From: Devosia psychrophila
GTDB lineage: Bacteria > Pseudomonadota > Alphaproteobacteria > Rhizobiales > Devosiaceae
Direction: 5' to 3'
NCBI RefSeq assembly: GCF_000971275.1
Contig: NZ_LAPV01000074.1
Span: 1 to 40,335 of the forward strand
Length of the DNA: 40,335 bases
A program made the translations under genes and the position numbers. The notes below the pieces were generated by a model that had not been told where the DNA came from, did not search any database, and worked only from the letters and a program-made list of their open reading frames with translations. The number at the start of each line of letters is the position of its first letter. The first letter of the stretch is position 1. Of the stretch, positions 7,790 to 16,007 are shown piece by piece.

Positions 7790-9409
7790 ATGACTGCCCC
7801 TATGACCGCTGCCCCGTTCAAAGTTTCGACCACGGTTCACGCTGACAAGCCGACCGAGCCCTATCATCCGCTGTGGAACTGGTTTGGCTATGACGAACCG
7901 AACTACACCTATTCCCCGCATGGCAAGAAACTGCTCAAGGAACTGACCGAGCTCAGCGGCACCCCGCCCCATATCCGCACCCATAACCTGCTCACCAGCG
8001 GCGACGGGGTGGCGGCTCTGAAGTGGGGTTCCACCAATGCCTATACCGAAGATGCGGATGGCAATCCCGTCTATGACTGGACCATCATGGACAAGATTTT
8101 CGACGCCTATAAAGAGGCTGGGAATAAGCCGATGGTGCAGATTGGCTTCACTCCAGAAGCGCTGTCTGATTTCGAGGGCGACTACAAGCATCACTGGGAG
8201 CCGGCCGACAAATATGCCACCATCGTTACCGGCTGGGCATCCCCACCCAACGATCTGAAGAAGTGGGGAGACCTGATCTACGCCTGGGCGCGCCATCTTG
8301 CTGAGCGCTACGGGGAAGACGAAGTCTCAAGCTGGCCGTTCGAGGTCTGGAACGAGCCTGACGGGCACTACTGGCTCGGCACCATTCCCGAATTCTGCGA
8401 CATGTACGATGTCAGCGCCAAGGCAGTCAAACGCGCGCTTCCCAAGGCCCGCGTTGGCGGCCCGCACACCTGCGGCGCCTTTTCCAATCCTAAGGCGCAG
8501 AAATTCCTCCGCGATTTTCTGCAGTACGTGGTCGACCACAACTCGCCGCTCGATTTCATCGCCTTCCATGCCAAGGGCAATCCGGTGATCTGGAAGGATC
8601 ACGTGCGGATGGGCGTGCACAAGCAGTTGCGCGATATCGAGGCCAATCTAGACATCATCAACGAATTCCCGACGCTGAAGCATTTGCCAGTCGTCATCGG
8701 CGAGAGCGATCCGGAAGGCTGCGCCGCCTGCTCGGCTCGCGTGCATCCGCAGAACGGCTACCGCAACGGCCCGCTGTATGGCGTCTATGTGGTCGAGAGC
8801 ATGCTGCGCACCTATGAGCTGGCCAAGCTCAAGAACATCCATATCGAAGGCGCCGTTACCTGGGCATTCCTGTTCGATGACCAGGCTTGGTATGACGGTT
8901 TCCGCGATCTCGCCACCAATGGCGTCGACAAGGCCGTGCTCAACGGCTTCCGCATGCTCGGCAAGCTGGGCGGCGACTGGCTGGCTAGCGAAAGCACCCA
9001 CCGCCGTGACATCAACGACGTCATGGAACATGGCGTGCGGGGCGACCCCGACGTCAACGTGGTAGCAACGCGCGACGACAAGGGCATCAGCGTCCTGGTC
9101 TGGCACTACCATGACGATGACGAGGCGGGCCCCGACGCCGAAGTGACCATTTCCATCGACGGTTGGGGCGACAAGAAGGCTTCACTCAAGCACTTCCGCA
9201 TGGACGAGACCCACTCCAACTCGTTTGGCATGTGGAAGGCCATGGGCAAGCCCGAGAATCCGCAGGGCGCCGATTATGCGAAGCTGGAAGCCTCGGGGCA
9301 GCTTGCCCAGATCGAGGATGTCGCCGGCGTCGCCGTCAACGCCGGCACAATCGAACTCCGGACCACGCTGCCAAGGCAAGGCGTCTCCCTCCTGCGCCTC
9401 GACTGGTAG
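7790..9409 (+). CDS. GH39-family glycoside hydrolase (beta-xylosidase-like)
   Basis: 539 residues, the usual GH39 size, with a retaining (beta/alpha)8 barrel followed by a beta-rich C-terminal domain. The acid/base Glu is E189 in FEVWNEPDGHYW. The likely nucleophile is E305 in VVIGESDPEG, 116 residues later, matching the spacing of characterised GH39 xylosidases. A Cys-containing loop (CAACSARV) follows the nucleophile directly. There is no signal peptide (MTAPMTAAPFKVSTT), so it acts in the cytoplasm on imported glycosides, consistent with the divergent binding-protein-dependent importer. ATG 7790 was chosen for the AGAGGAAG ribosome-binding site 6 bases upstream; ATG 7802 is an alternative. 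The substrate (xylosides, arabinofuranosides or other) is not determined. Confidence 0.9.
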   Translation: MTAPMTAAPFKVSTTVHADKPTEPYHPLWNWFGYDEPNYTYSPHGKKLLKELTELSGTPPHIRTHNLLTSGDGVAALKWGSTNAYTEDADGNPVYDWTIMDKIFDAYKEAGNKPMVQIGFTPEALSDFEGDYKHHWEPADKYATIVTGWASPPNDLKKWGDLIYAWARHLAERYGEDEVSSWPFEVWNEPDGHYWLGTIPEFCDMYDVSAKAVKRALPKARVGGPHTCGAFSNPKAQKFLRDFLQYVVDHNSPLDFIAFHAKGNPVIWKDHVRMGVHKQLRDIEANLDIINEFPTLKHLPVVIGESDPEGCAACSARVHPQNGYRNGPLYGVYVVESMLRTYELAKLKNIHIEGAVTWAFLFDDQAWYDGFRDLATNGVDKAVLNGFRMLGKLGGDWLASESTHRRDINDVMEHGVRGDPDVNVVATRDDKGISVLVWHYHDDDEAGPDAEVTISIDGWGDKKASLKHFRMDETHSNSFGMWKAMGKPENPQGADYAKLEASGQLAQIEDVAGVAVNAGTIELRTTLPRQGVSLLRLDW

Positions 9410-9419
9410 GTTCGGCAGA

Positions 9420-9455
9420 GGAGCGCGCCGGCCTCTCTGGCGCGCTCCATCTTTT
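9420..9455 (+). terminator. Rho-independent terminator after the GH39 gene
   Basis: GGAGCGCGCC (9420-9429) pairs perfectly with GGCGCGCTCC (9439-9448) across a 9-base loop, followed by ATCTTTT. It sits between the GH39 stop and the convergent end of the GntR gene (stop at 9454-9456), so it can separate the two converging transcripts. Confidence 0.85.
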
Positions 9456-10113
9456 AGGTAACGCGGTTCAAATAGCGCGCCTTGCTGGGCTGCAGATGAT
9501 CCACGCAAAGCTGCGCTAGCACCCAGTTGTCACGGCCCTTGAGCATCTCGATCATCAGGCGGTGATGCTCATGGGCGATGCGCAGGCCATCCTTGTTGGC
9601 CATGGAATTGGCGCGCACCGGCAGGCTGAGCCGCATATAGAGCTCGATGGACTGCACCAGATGATCATTGCCGCAGGCGCCGAACAGCGTCAGGTGGAAC
9701 CGGTCATTGGCTTCGTGCACGCCGCGCAGGAAGCCGGCTTCGATATGCTGGCCATGCTCGGCATGGATAGCATTGAGTTCCTCGATCAGGCCGTCCGGCG
9801 CCGGCAGCGGAATCCATAGCGCCGCCTGGCGCTGAAGCAGTTCGCGCACGGCGTAGATTTCCTGCACCTGCCGGGGGGTCAACGAGCGGACGGTGGCGCC
9901 GCGGTTGCGCTCGCGCACCACGATGCCCATGGCCTCGAGCTCTACCAGCGCCTGCCGCGCGAAATGGCGCGTCACCGCAAAGCGGGCCAGCAGCGTATCC
10001 TCGGTGAGCCGGGTTCCGGGCGCCAGCCGGCCAAAGATAATGTCCTCCTCAAGCGCCCGCGCGATGGAGAGCTCGTCATGTTCGCCGGTTTGCGTATCGT
10101 TGGCAGGCTTCAC
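9454..10113 (-). CDS. GntR-family transcriptional regulator, FCD (FadR) subfamily
   Basis: 219 residues. The N-terminal winged helix (IFGRLAPGTRLTEDTLLARFAVTRHFARQAL, about residues 26-57, and the wing near RNRGATVRSLTP) is followed by an all-helical FCD ligand-binding domain. Likely metal ligands are the Asp/His of ANDRFHLTLF, the His of HEHHRLMIEML and the His of CVDHLQPSK. Members of this family usually sense sugar acids or other carboxylates. Start is GTG 10113, with AGGAG 7 bases upstream. It lies 26 bases after the Gfo/Idh/MocA gene and is probably cotranscribed with it. The obvious targets are the two divergent promoters carrying TTATCGATAA-like boxes (7428-7789 and 11172-11364); this is inference. 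Confidence 0.92.
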   Translation of the reverse strand: MKPANDTQTGEHDELSIARALEEDIIFGRLAPGTRLTEDTLLARFAVTRHFARQALVELEAMGIVVRERNRGATVRSLTPRQVQEIYAVRELLQRQAALWIPLPAPDGLIEELNAIHAEHGQHIEAGFLRGVHEANDRFHLTLFGACGNDHLVQSIELYMRLSLPVRANSMANKDGLRIAHEHHRLMIEMLKGRDNWVLAQLCVDHLQPSKARYLNRVT

Positions 10114-10139
10114 TTTTGGCTCCTGGCTATCGCTCAGTT

Positions 10140-11171
10140 CTAGCGCGGTTTTGCTGCCGGGTCGAACGCTGCCAGTCGATAGATTTCCTCGACCAGCCGC
10201 AGCGTCTCCAGATTATCTCGTGGCGAAGTCTCGAAGGGTGAACCGCTATCCAGCCCATCGACGAAATGGGCAGTCGCCGCATCATAGGAGCCCTGATAAG
10301 TCGCGTCGGGATCGAAGCTTTCGTCACGCGAAGCAATTCCGGCGGCGCTCAGTCGATTGCCTTCCAGTTCGAGCGTTGCCGCCGTGCCGATGATGCGCAA
10401 CTGGTCACGCGGCGCGGGCGGCGCGCCATGTACGGCCAGATTGCCGGTCACCTGCACCAGCGCGCCATCGGCCCGGCGGCGCAGCGTGATGGCGGCGACG
10501 TCTTCGGCAATGATGTCGTCATTGCTGCGCTCCAGCCGCGCCGCCACCACGTCCATTTCACCGATCAGAAAGCGCAGGCTGTCGAGCTGGTGGATCAACA
10601 CCTCCATCACCAGCAGCCGCTGCTGCCGAGCAAAGAAAGGCTGGCGCACGAGGGCCGGACGGAGCCCTTCGGTGTCGCGGAGCATGCCGCTGGAAAGGAA
10701 ATCCAGTCGCACCTGTCGGATTTCACCTGCCATACCTTGGTCGAGCCATGCCTTGAGGCGCCGGTACCAGGCCCTGAAGCGCCAGTTTTCATGCACCATG
10801 ACGCGCGGTGAAGCGGGCAGATTGTCGACCAGCGCCTCCGCCTCGGCGAGATTCACCGCCAACGGTTTCTGGCAGAGGATGTCGATGCCACGCGAAGCCG
10901 CCAGTCGCACCAGTGCGGCGTGGTGCTCGCGCGGGGCGCAGATATCGACAATGTCGAGCGCCGCAGCATCGAACATTGCTTCGGCGCTCGCATAGCTATC
11001 CGCGATGCCAAATGCAGCCGCACGTGTTTTTGCGACGTCGAGGTTGGGGTCGGCAATGCCAACCAGTTCGACGCGGCCTCCCAGGCGCTGCCACGCCGGC
11101 AGGTGATAGCCGGTGACCCAGCCTGCACCGACAAGGCCGACGCGCCGCTTGTTTTTCCTATCCGACAGCAT
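10140..11171 (-). CDS. Gfo/Idh/MocA-family NAD(P)-dependent oxidoreductase
   Basis: 343 residues. The Rossmann motif VGLVGAGWVTGYHLPAW (about residues 11-27) is followed by the family's Lys in LCQKPLAV (EKP in most members, QKP here) and the substrate-domain His in MEVLIHQLDSLRFL. These enzymes oxidise or reduce sugar hydroxyls with NAD(P). The ATG at 11171 is preceded by a GGGGAGAAG ribosome-binding site. It diverges from the sugar-acid dehydratase operon and is followed by the GntR regulator. A role in oxidising the sugar freed by the GH39 enzyme (at C1 or C3) is plausible. The exact substrate cannot be read from the sequence. Confidence 0.9.
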   Translation of the reverse strand: MLSDRKNKRRVGLVGAGWVTGYHLPAWQRLGGRVELVGIADPNLDVAKTRAAAFGIADSYASAEAMFDAAALDIVDICAPREHHAALVRLAASRGIDILCQKPLAVNLAEAEALVDNLPASPRVMVHENWRFRAWYRRLKAWLDQGMAGEIRQVRLDFLSSGMLRDTEGLRPALVRQPFFARQQRLLVMEVLIHQLDSLRFLIGEMDVVAARLERSNDDIIAEDVAAITLRRRADGALVQVTGNLAVHGAPPAPRDQLRIIGTAATLELEGNRLSAAGIASRDESFDPDATYQGSYDAATAHFVDGLDSGSPFETSPRDNLETLRLVEEIYRLAAFDPAAKPR

Positions 11172-11364
11172 CGACCGCTTCTCCCCTAACGGAATTTATC
11201 AATAATCTACCTGACTAGCCTGCGCAGCCACAACACATATCGGCGCATAAACAGCCATATTTTGGATTCTGCTCACGCTTATTTATTGACAATACGCGCT
11301 TTACGGCTAGTTTCAAATGAAAGCGGCGACGGCTTACGCGCGCCCGATGCGAGAGGATTGTATT
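11172..11364. promoter_or_regulatory. Divergent promoter region upstream of the dehydratase operon
   Basis: Toward the dehydratase: TTGACA (11286-11291), a 16-base spacer and TAGTTT (11308-11313), the same spacing and -10 type as the GH39 promoter. TTATTGACAA (11283-11292) overlaps the -35 exactly as it does at 7655-7664, and TTATCAATAA lies at 11196-11205, just upstream of the oxidoreductase gene. An activation/repression role for the FCD regulator encoded next door is inferred. Confidence 0.5.
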
Positions 11365-13059
11365 GTGTCCAACGGGCTGCGCCGCAAGCTGACCAGCTAT
11401 GGCGACCAGGGGTTTTCCCTGTTCCTGCGCAAAGCATTCATCAAGGCCATGGGCTATTCCGACGACGCGCTGGATCGTCCGATCGTTGGCATTGCCAATA
11501 CCTATTCCGATTACAATCCCTGCCACGGCAACGTCCCGCAGCTGATCGAAGCGGTCAAACGCGGCGTCATGCTGAATGGCGCGCTGCCCATGGTGTTCCC
11601 GACCATCTCGATCCATGAGAGCTTCGCCTCCCCCACCTCGATGTACCTACGCAACCTGATGGCGATGGAAACCGAAGAAATGATCCGGGCCCAGCCGATG
11701 GACAGCGTGGTGCTGATCGGCGGTTGCGACAAGACCTTACCGGCCCAGATCATGGCGGCCGCATCGAGCGAAATTCCAGCGATCTTCCTGCCCACCGGGC
11801 CTATGGCCACCGGCCATCACAAGGGCGAGCGGCTTGGTGCCTGCACCGATTGCCGCCGGATGTGGGGACGCTTTCGCGCCGGTGAAATCGACGAGGCCGA
11901 GATCACCGAGGTCAATAATAAACTGGTGGCCTCGATCGGCACCTGTACCGTCATGGGTACGGCCAGCACCATGGCTAACCTAACCGAGGTCATGGGGCTG
12001 TGCCTACCCAAGGGCGGCTCGGCTCCCGCCACCGATTCCGAGCGTGTGCGCCTCGCAGAAGCCACTGGCGCGCAGGCCGCGAAACTCGCGCGAGACGGTG
12101 GCCTGACCGTGCGCGAACTGCTGACGCCCGCCGTCATTCGCAATGCCATGGTGGCGCTGCAGGCGATGGGGGGCTCGACCAATGCCGTCGTGCACCTTGC
12201 GGCGATCTGCGGGCGGCTCGGCTTCAAGCTCGACATGGACCTGCTCGACCAAGTGGGTCAGCGTGTGCCGCTGCTGGTCGACCTGCAGCCATCGGGCCAG
12301 CATTACATGGCCGAATTCCACAATGCCGGCGGCGTGCCTGCCCTGCTCAAGGAAGTGCGCAGCGAGCTCGATACTGGGGCGTTGACGGTCTACGGTGGCA
12401 CCATTGGTACCGTTATCGACGCCGTCGTTGACGAACCAGGCCAGACCATCATCCGCACCATGGTGGCACCGCTGAAGCCGATCGGTACACTGGCTGTCCT
12501 CAAGGGCAATCTCACGCCGCGCGGCGCCGTAATCAAGCAGTCGGCCGCCTCGAAGGAGCTGATGCAGCATACCGGCCGGGCCGTGGTGTTCGACAGCGTC
12601 GAAGATCTGAGCAACCGCATCGACAGCGATGACCTCGACGTTACCGCCCAGGACGTGCTGGTGTTGCGCAATGCCGGCCCCAAGGGTGCGCCGGGCATGC
12701 CCGAGGCGGGCTACCTGCCGATACCGCGCAAGCTGGCACGACAGGGGGTAAAGGACATGGTGCGCATTTCCGACGCCCGGATGAGCGGCACCGCCTTCGG
12801 CACGGTCATCCTGCACATTTCTCCGGAAGCTGCAGATAACGGCCCGCTTGCTATTGTCCGCACGGGCGATACGATAACGCTTGATGTCAAAGCACGCCGC
12901 ATCGACCTCAATATCGACCCCGCTGAATTCGATCGCCGGATGGCCGCGCTTCCACCCGTTCCCGAGGGGCCACCGCGCGGCTATGCCAGCCTATACCACA
13001 GGCACGTAATGCAGGCCGACGAAGGCGCCGATTTCGATTTCCTTCAGGTTGCACCGTGA
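11365..13059 (+). CDS. IlvD/Edd-family dehydratase, probably a sugar-acid (aldonate) dehydratase
   Basis: 564 residues. It contains the family's cysteines for the Fe-S cluster: YNPCHGNV, GGCDKTLPAQ and GTCTVMGTAST. Other hallmarks are the C-terminal GPKGAPGMPE and ISDARMSGTAFGT motifs. The family dehydrates 2,3-dihydroxy acids; members outside valine synthesis act on arabonate, xylonate, gluconate or galactonate. GTG 11365 was chosen (MSNGLRRKLTSYGDQG) because GAGAGGA lies 7 bases upstream and relatives begin there; the ATG at 11317 would fall at the predicted transcription start. It is the first gene of a four-gene operon with a lactonase-like protein, a DapA-family protein and an SDR, so a sugar-acid substrate is far more likely than dihydroxyisovalerate. 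Which acid is unknown. Confidence 0.9.
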   Translation: MSNGLRRKLTSYGDQGFSLFLRKAFIKAMGYSDDALDRPIVGIANTYSDYNPCHGNVPQLIEAVKRGVMLNGALPMVFPTISIHESFASPTSMYLRNLMAMETEEMIRAQPMDSVVLIGGCDKTLPAQIMAAASSEIPAIFLPTGPMATGHHKGERLGACTDCRRMWGRFRAGEIDEAEITEVNNKLVASIGTCTVMGTASTMANLTEVMGLCLPKGGSAPATDSERVRLAEATGAQAAKLARDGGLTVRELLTPAVIRNAMVALQAMGGSTNAVVHLAAICGRLGFKLDMDLLDQVGQRVPLLVDLQPSGQHYMAEFHNAGGVPALLKEVRSELDTGALTVYGGTIGTVIDAVVDEPGQTIIRTMVAPLKPIGTLAVLKGNLTPRGAVIKQSAASKELMQHTGRAVVFDSVEDLSNRIDSDDLDVTAQDVLVLRNAGPKGAPGMPEAGYLPIPRKLARQGVKDMVRISDARMSGTAFGTVILHISPEAADNGPLAIVRTGDTITLDVKARRIDLNIDPAEFDRRMAALPPVPEGPPRGYASLYHRHVMQADEGADFDFLQVAP

Positions 13060-13910
13060 TCGAGAGTGAGGCTCCGCTCTGCCTGCCGCCGCGGCCCATG
13101 TCCGGATTGGTGGTGAAATTACCAAACGGTACGGCGGATAGCCATTTTCACGTCTTCAACGCTGACGCGCCGCTCGTCACACCGCGCAGCTATACGCCAC
13201 GCATCATGACGCTGGATGACTGGCGAACCTATGCAGACCTCGCCGGTATCGAGCGCGGCGTGCTGGTGCAGCCCAGCGTCTACGGGCTAGACAACCGCGT
13301 GCTGCTGACGGCGCTGACTGGCGATGCGGACCGGCTGCGTGGCGTCGTCGTCATTCCGCCGGACACCAGCACCACTGAATTGCAGCGCCTTGATCGACTT
13401 GGCGTGCGTGCCGTGCGCATCAACCTGCGCAACAAGGCCGGTATCGGTCTCGACGCGCTGCAGGACCTGGCACCGCGTATCCGGCCGCTTGGCTGGCACG
13501 TGCAATTCCAGGTCGGCCCCGAGGCCATCGCGGCTGTCGCCGAACTGGCGCAGAAGCATGACATCAACGGCGTAATCGATCATCTCGCCTTCATGCCGCT
13601 CGATCCAGTCGGCCCGGCACTCGACGATATGCTGCGGGCCCTCGACGGCGGGCGCATCCACGTCAAGATCTCGGCACCCTACCGCATGCGCGACACCGCC
13701 AATAGCGACGGCTATCGCGTAGCGGTCGCCGCGCTCGCCGCCAGCCATGCCCACCGGCTGCTATGGGCGAGCGATTGGCCACATACCGAACTGTTCGACA
13801 GTATGGTGGACGATGTTTCGCTACTTGCGTTGAGCCTTGAGGCCGTGCCCGCTTCCGCGCATGACCTCGTATTCCTACGAAACGCCGTTCCCCTTTACTG
13901 GTCGCACTGA
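13056..13910 (+). CDS. Amidohydrolase-2 family protein, likely sugar lactonase
   Basis: 284 residues of the PF04909 (TIM-barrel amidohydrolase) family that includes fuconolactonase and 2-pyrone-4,6-dicarboxylate lactonase (LigI). The metal-site motif is DSHFHVF near residue 30, and the C-terminal catalytic Asp lies in WASDWPHTELF. The start GTG 13056 overlaps the dehydratase stop as GTGA, implying translational coupling; ATG 13098 (MSGLVVKLPNG) is a possible internal start. Placed between a sugar-acid dehydratase and a DapA-family protein, it most likely opens the aldonolactone made by the dehydrogenase step. Confidence 0.88.
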   Translation: MIESEAPLCLPPRPMSGLVVKLPNGTADSHFHVFNADAPLVTPRSYTPRIMTLDDWRTYADLAGIERGVLVQPSVYGLDNRVLLTALTGDADRLRGVVVIPPDTSTTELQRLDRLGVRAVRINLRNKAGIGLDALQDLAPRIRPLGWHVQFQVGPEAIAAVAELAQKHDINGVIDHLAFMPLDPVGPALDDMLRALDGGRIHVKISAPYRMRDTANSDGYRVAVAALAASHAHRLLWASDWPHTELFDSMVDDVSLLALSLEAVPASAHDLVFLRNAVPLYWSH

Positions 13911-13933
13911 CCGCTTTTACCGGAGATCCCTGG

Positions 13934-14866
13934 ATGCCATTGCTCACCGAGGACGCCAAGGGCGTCTACATCATCGCCGTCACCCCCTTCACCGATGATG
14001 GCGCGGTCGACTGGAACGGCGTTGATCGCATGGTGGACTTCTACGAGGAAAAGGGCGTTACCGGCCTGACCATTCTCGGCCTGCTGGGCGAAGCGCCAAA
14101 ACTTACGTCCGAGGAATCGCGCAGCATTGCAAAGCGGGTCATCGACCGCGTCGCCGGTCGCCTGCCCGTGGTTGTCGGCGTCACCGCGCCGGGCCTTGCC
14201 CCGATGCGCGAACTGGCAGAGTCGGTGATGGACATGGGCGCATCCGGTGTCATGGTCGCGCCGCCCTGGACCACCAAGACCGACGATCAGGCCTATGCAT
14301 TCTACGCCTCTGTCGGCGACGCGCTGGGCAAGACGCCGTGGGTACTGCAGGACTATCCGCTGACCACCAATGTCACCATCGCTCCCAAGGTCATCGAACG
14401 CATCGTGCGCGACGTGCCCACCTGCGTCATGCTCAAGCATGAGGACTGGCCCGGGCTAAGCAAGATCGGCGCACTGCGGGCGTCCAGCGACAAGGGCGAA
14501 GTGCGGCGCATCTCTATCCTCTGCGGCAATGGCGGCCTCTTCCTGCCCGAGGAAATGGCGCGCGGTGCCGATGGCGCCATGACCGGCTTCTGCTATCCGG
14601 AAATGATGGTGGGAGTAGTGGAAAATTATGCCAAGGGCGACGTACAGCGCGCCCACGACATTTTCGACGCCTACCTGCCACTGGCCCGCTACGAGCAGCA
14701 GCAGGGCATCGGGCTCGCATCGCGCAAATACGTGCTGGCCAAGCGCGGCGTCATTTCATCCGCCGCGTTACGCAAGCCCGGCGGGGCCCTGTCCAATGCT
14801 GATATTGCGGATGTCGAGCGCTTGCTGGCCCGCCAGACAAAGCGCCTGCAGGAGATCGGCGCATGA
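13934..14866 (+). CDS. DapA-family class I lyase/dehydratase (2-keto-3-deoxy sugar acid step likely)
   Basis: 310 residues, a complete DHDPS-like TIM barrel. The Schiff-base Lys is predicted at K168 in CVMLKHEDWPG. The GTTGE-like loop is replaced by LGLLGEAPKLTSEE, and the YNVP region by LQDYPLTT, so it is not lysine-biosynthetic DapA. In this family the relatives that follow IlvD/Edd dehydratases are 2-keto-3-deoxy-sugar-acid dehydratases or aldolases (arabonate, glucarate or gluconate routes). A GGAG ribosome-binding site sits before ATG 13934, 23 bases after the previous gene. Its stop overlaps the SDR start (ATGA). Confidence 0.88.
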   Translation: MPLLTEDAKGVYIIAVTPFTDDGAVDWNGVDRMVDFYEEKGVTGLTILGLLGEAPKLTSEESRSIAKRVIDRVAGRLPVVVGVTAPGLAPMRELAESVMDMGASGVMVAPPWTTKTDDQAYAFYASVGDALGKTPWVLQDYPLTTNVTIAPKVIERIVRDVPTCVMLKHEDWPGLSKIGALRASSDKGEVRRISILCGNGGLFLPEEMARGADGAMTGFCYPEMMVGVVENYAKGDVQRAHDIFDAYLPLARYEQQQGIGLASRKYVLAKRGVISSAALRKPGGALSNADIADVERLLARQTKRLQEIGA

Positions 14867-15648
14867 ATCTGGGGATCGAAGGCAAGCGGGCAATCGTCCT
14901 TGGCGCCAGTAAGGGGCTGGGCGCCGCAATCGCCGTGGCATTGGCCAATGAAGGCGTTCACGTCATCGGTGGAGCGCGATCAACCGATGCCATCGGTGCC
15001 CTCAATGTAAAGCTGGAGGCTGGAGCCACCGGCACCATCACGGCTGTCCGTCTGGACTTGGCCGACCCAGCATCGGTCACGGCTTTCATTGCTGAGGTCC
15101 AATCTGCTGGCGGCGCCGACATCGTGATCAACAATTCCGGCGGCCCGACGGCCGGCGAGGCGGGCAGTATCGCAGCATCGGAGTTCTCCAAGACATTCGA
15201 CACTATGGTGACGCCGCTGATCGCCATCTCCCAGGCTGTCCTGCCCGGGATGCAGGCCCAACAGTGGGGTCGTATCGTTACGCTGACCTCGTCAGGCGTT
15301 GAATCCCCAATCCCGCGCCTTGCCCTGTCGAATGCCCTGCGCCAAAGTCTCGTCGGATGGAGCAAGACGCTCGCCAGCGAAGTGGCGGCCAGCAATATCA
15401 CGGTCAATGTCGTGGTGCAGGGACGGATTCATACCGACCGCGTCGACGAACTCGACGCCGCGGCAGCCGAGCGCCTGAACAAGAGCGTCGATGAGGTGCG
15501 CGCGCAGTCGCTCTCGACCATTCCCGCAGGACGCTACGGACGGCCGGAAGAGCTTGCTGACGTGGTGGCGTTCTTGGTCAGCGACAGATCGTCCTACATC
15601 ACGGGCAGCCTGATCCGCGTCGATGGGGGCATGATCAAGAGCATCTGA
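14863..15648 (+). CDS. SDR-family protein with an atypical active site
   Basis: 261 residues, classical short-chain dehydrogenase length. The cofactor motif is VLGASKGLGAAIAVAL (about residues 12-27), the NNSGG segment is present, and the C-terminal GRYGRPEELADVVAFLVSDRSSYITG block is typical. The catalytic Tyr-x-x-x-Lys is absent: where it should stand, after the TSS motif, the sequence reads LALSNALRQSLVGW, giving S156...R160. A subgroup of SDRs with this LALSNALR pattern exists, so this is probably a family trait, not damage. It is the last gene of the operon and could be the sugar dehydrogenase or a reductase of a later intermediate; function is uncertain. Confidence 0.85.
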   Translation: MNLGIEGKRAIVLGASKGLGAAIAVALANEGVHVIGGARSTDAIGALNVKLEAGATGTITAVRLDLADPASVTAFIAEVQSAGGADIVINNSGGPTAGEAGSIAASEFSKTFDTMVTPLIAISQAVLPGMQAQQWGRIVTLTSSGVESPIPRLALSNALRQSLVGWSKTLASEVAASNITVNVVVQGRIHTDRVDELDAAAAERLNKSVDEVRAQSLSTIPAGRYGRPEELADVVAFLVSDRSSYITGSLIRVDGGMIKSI

Positions 15649-15836
15649 GAGGACCGCCAGCAGTCACCGGAAAAGCTTGGAAACGTACGGTGTTAACGAT
15701 CGGGCATCTTGACACATCAATCGCGATCCTAACGGCCAAGTTCTTTTCAAAATTGGCGGAGTTGCCGGGCAGCTTGCGACCTCCAAATCGGTCATCTAAG
15801 CTTCACTCTGCGTTGCCCAAAAGCTGCCGCTTATGA

Positions 15837-16007
15837 TCACCTAACGCTCTCGCTTCGTGCCTTTATCCGACTAAGTCCGCGTTGTTCTACCGAGATGCGC
15901 AGGGCCAGCAAGGCGGCCGTGTTGCGGCGTGCCAGCACCAATTCGCTGAGCCTTTGCAGGACGACGAAGGCAATAAACGATACTGCTGGCACAGACAGCG
16001 CACCCAT
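15837..16007 (-). pseudogene. Truncated isoprenylcysteine carboxyl methyltransferase-like gene (N-terminal fragment)
   Basis: A 56-codon frame whose ATG shares one base with the polyketide-synthase stop codon (TGATG). It reads MGALSVPAVSFIAFVVLQR, then SELVLARRNTAALLALR. The LQRL.EL.LARRNT pattern is the N-terminal membrane segment of the ICMT-like methyltransferases that commonly follow bacterial type III PKS genes (BpsB/YpbQ type), where they O-methylate alkylpyrones. After residue 37 the similarity ends and a stop follows. The SAM-binding C-terminus is missing from all frames up to 15649, so the gene has been cut off by a deletion or rearrangement. Confidence 0.7.

Noticed and set aside
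7428..7790. Extension of the family-5 binding protein upstream to 7790
   Set aside because: It would place 121 non-family residues before a perfect signal peptide and cover the divergent promoter region.
11317..11364. ATG 11317 as the dehydratase start
   Set aside because: It falls at the predicted transcription start and lacks a ribosome-binding site; GTG 11365 has GAGAGGA and matches the family N-terminus.
12004..12816. 270-codon antisense frame within the dehydratase
   Set aside because: Typical GC-rich shadow; the sense protein is unambiguous.
15649..15836. A further copy of the degenerate repeat after the SDR gene
   Set aside because: Only scattered short matches to the 1540-1582 core; spacing and blocks are not preserved.
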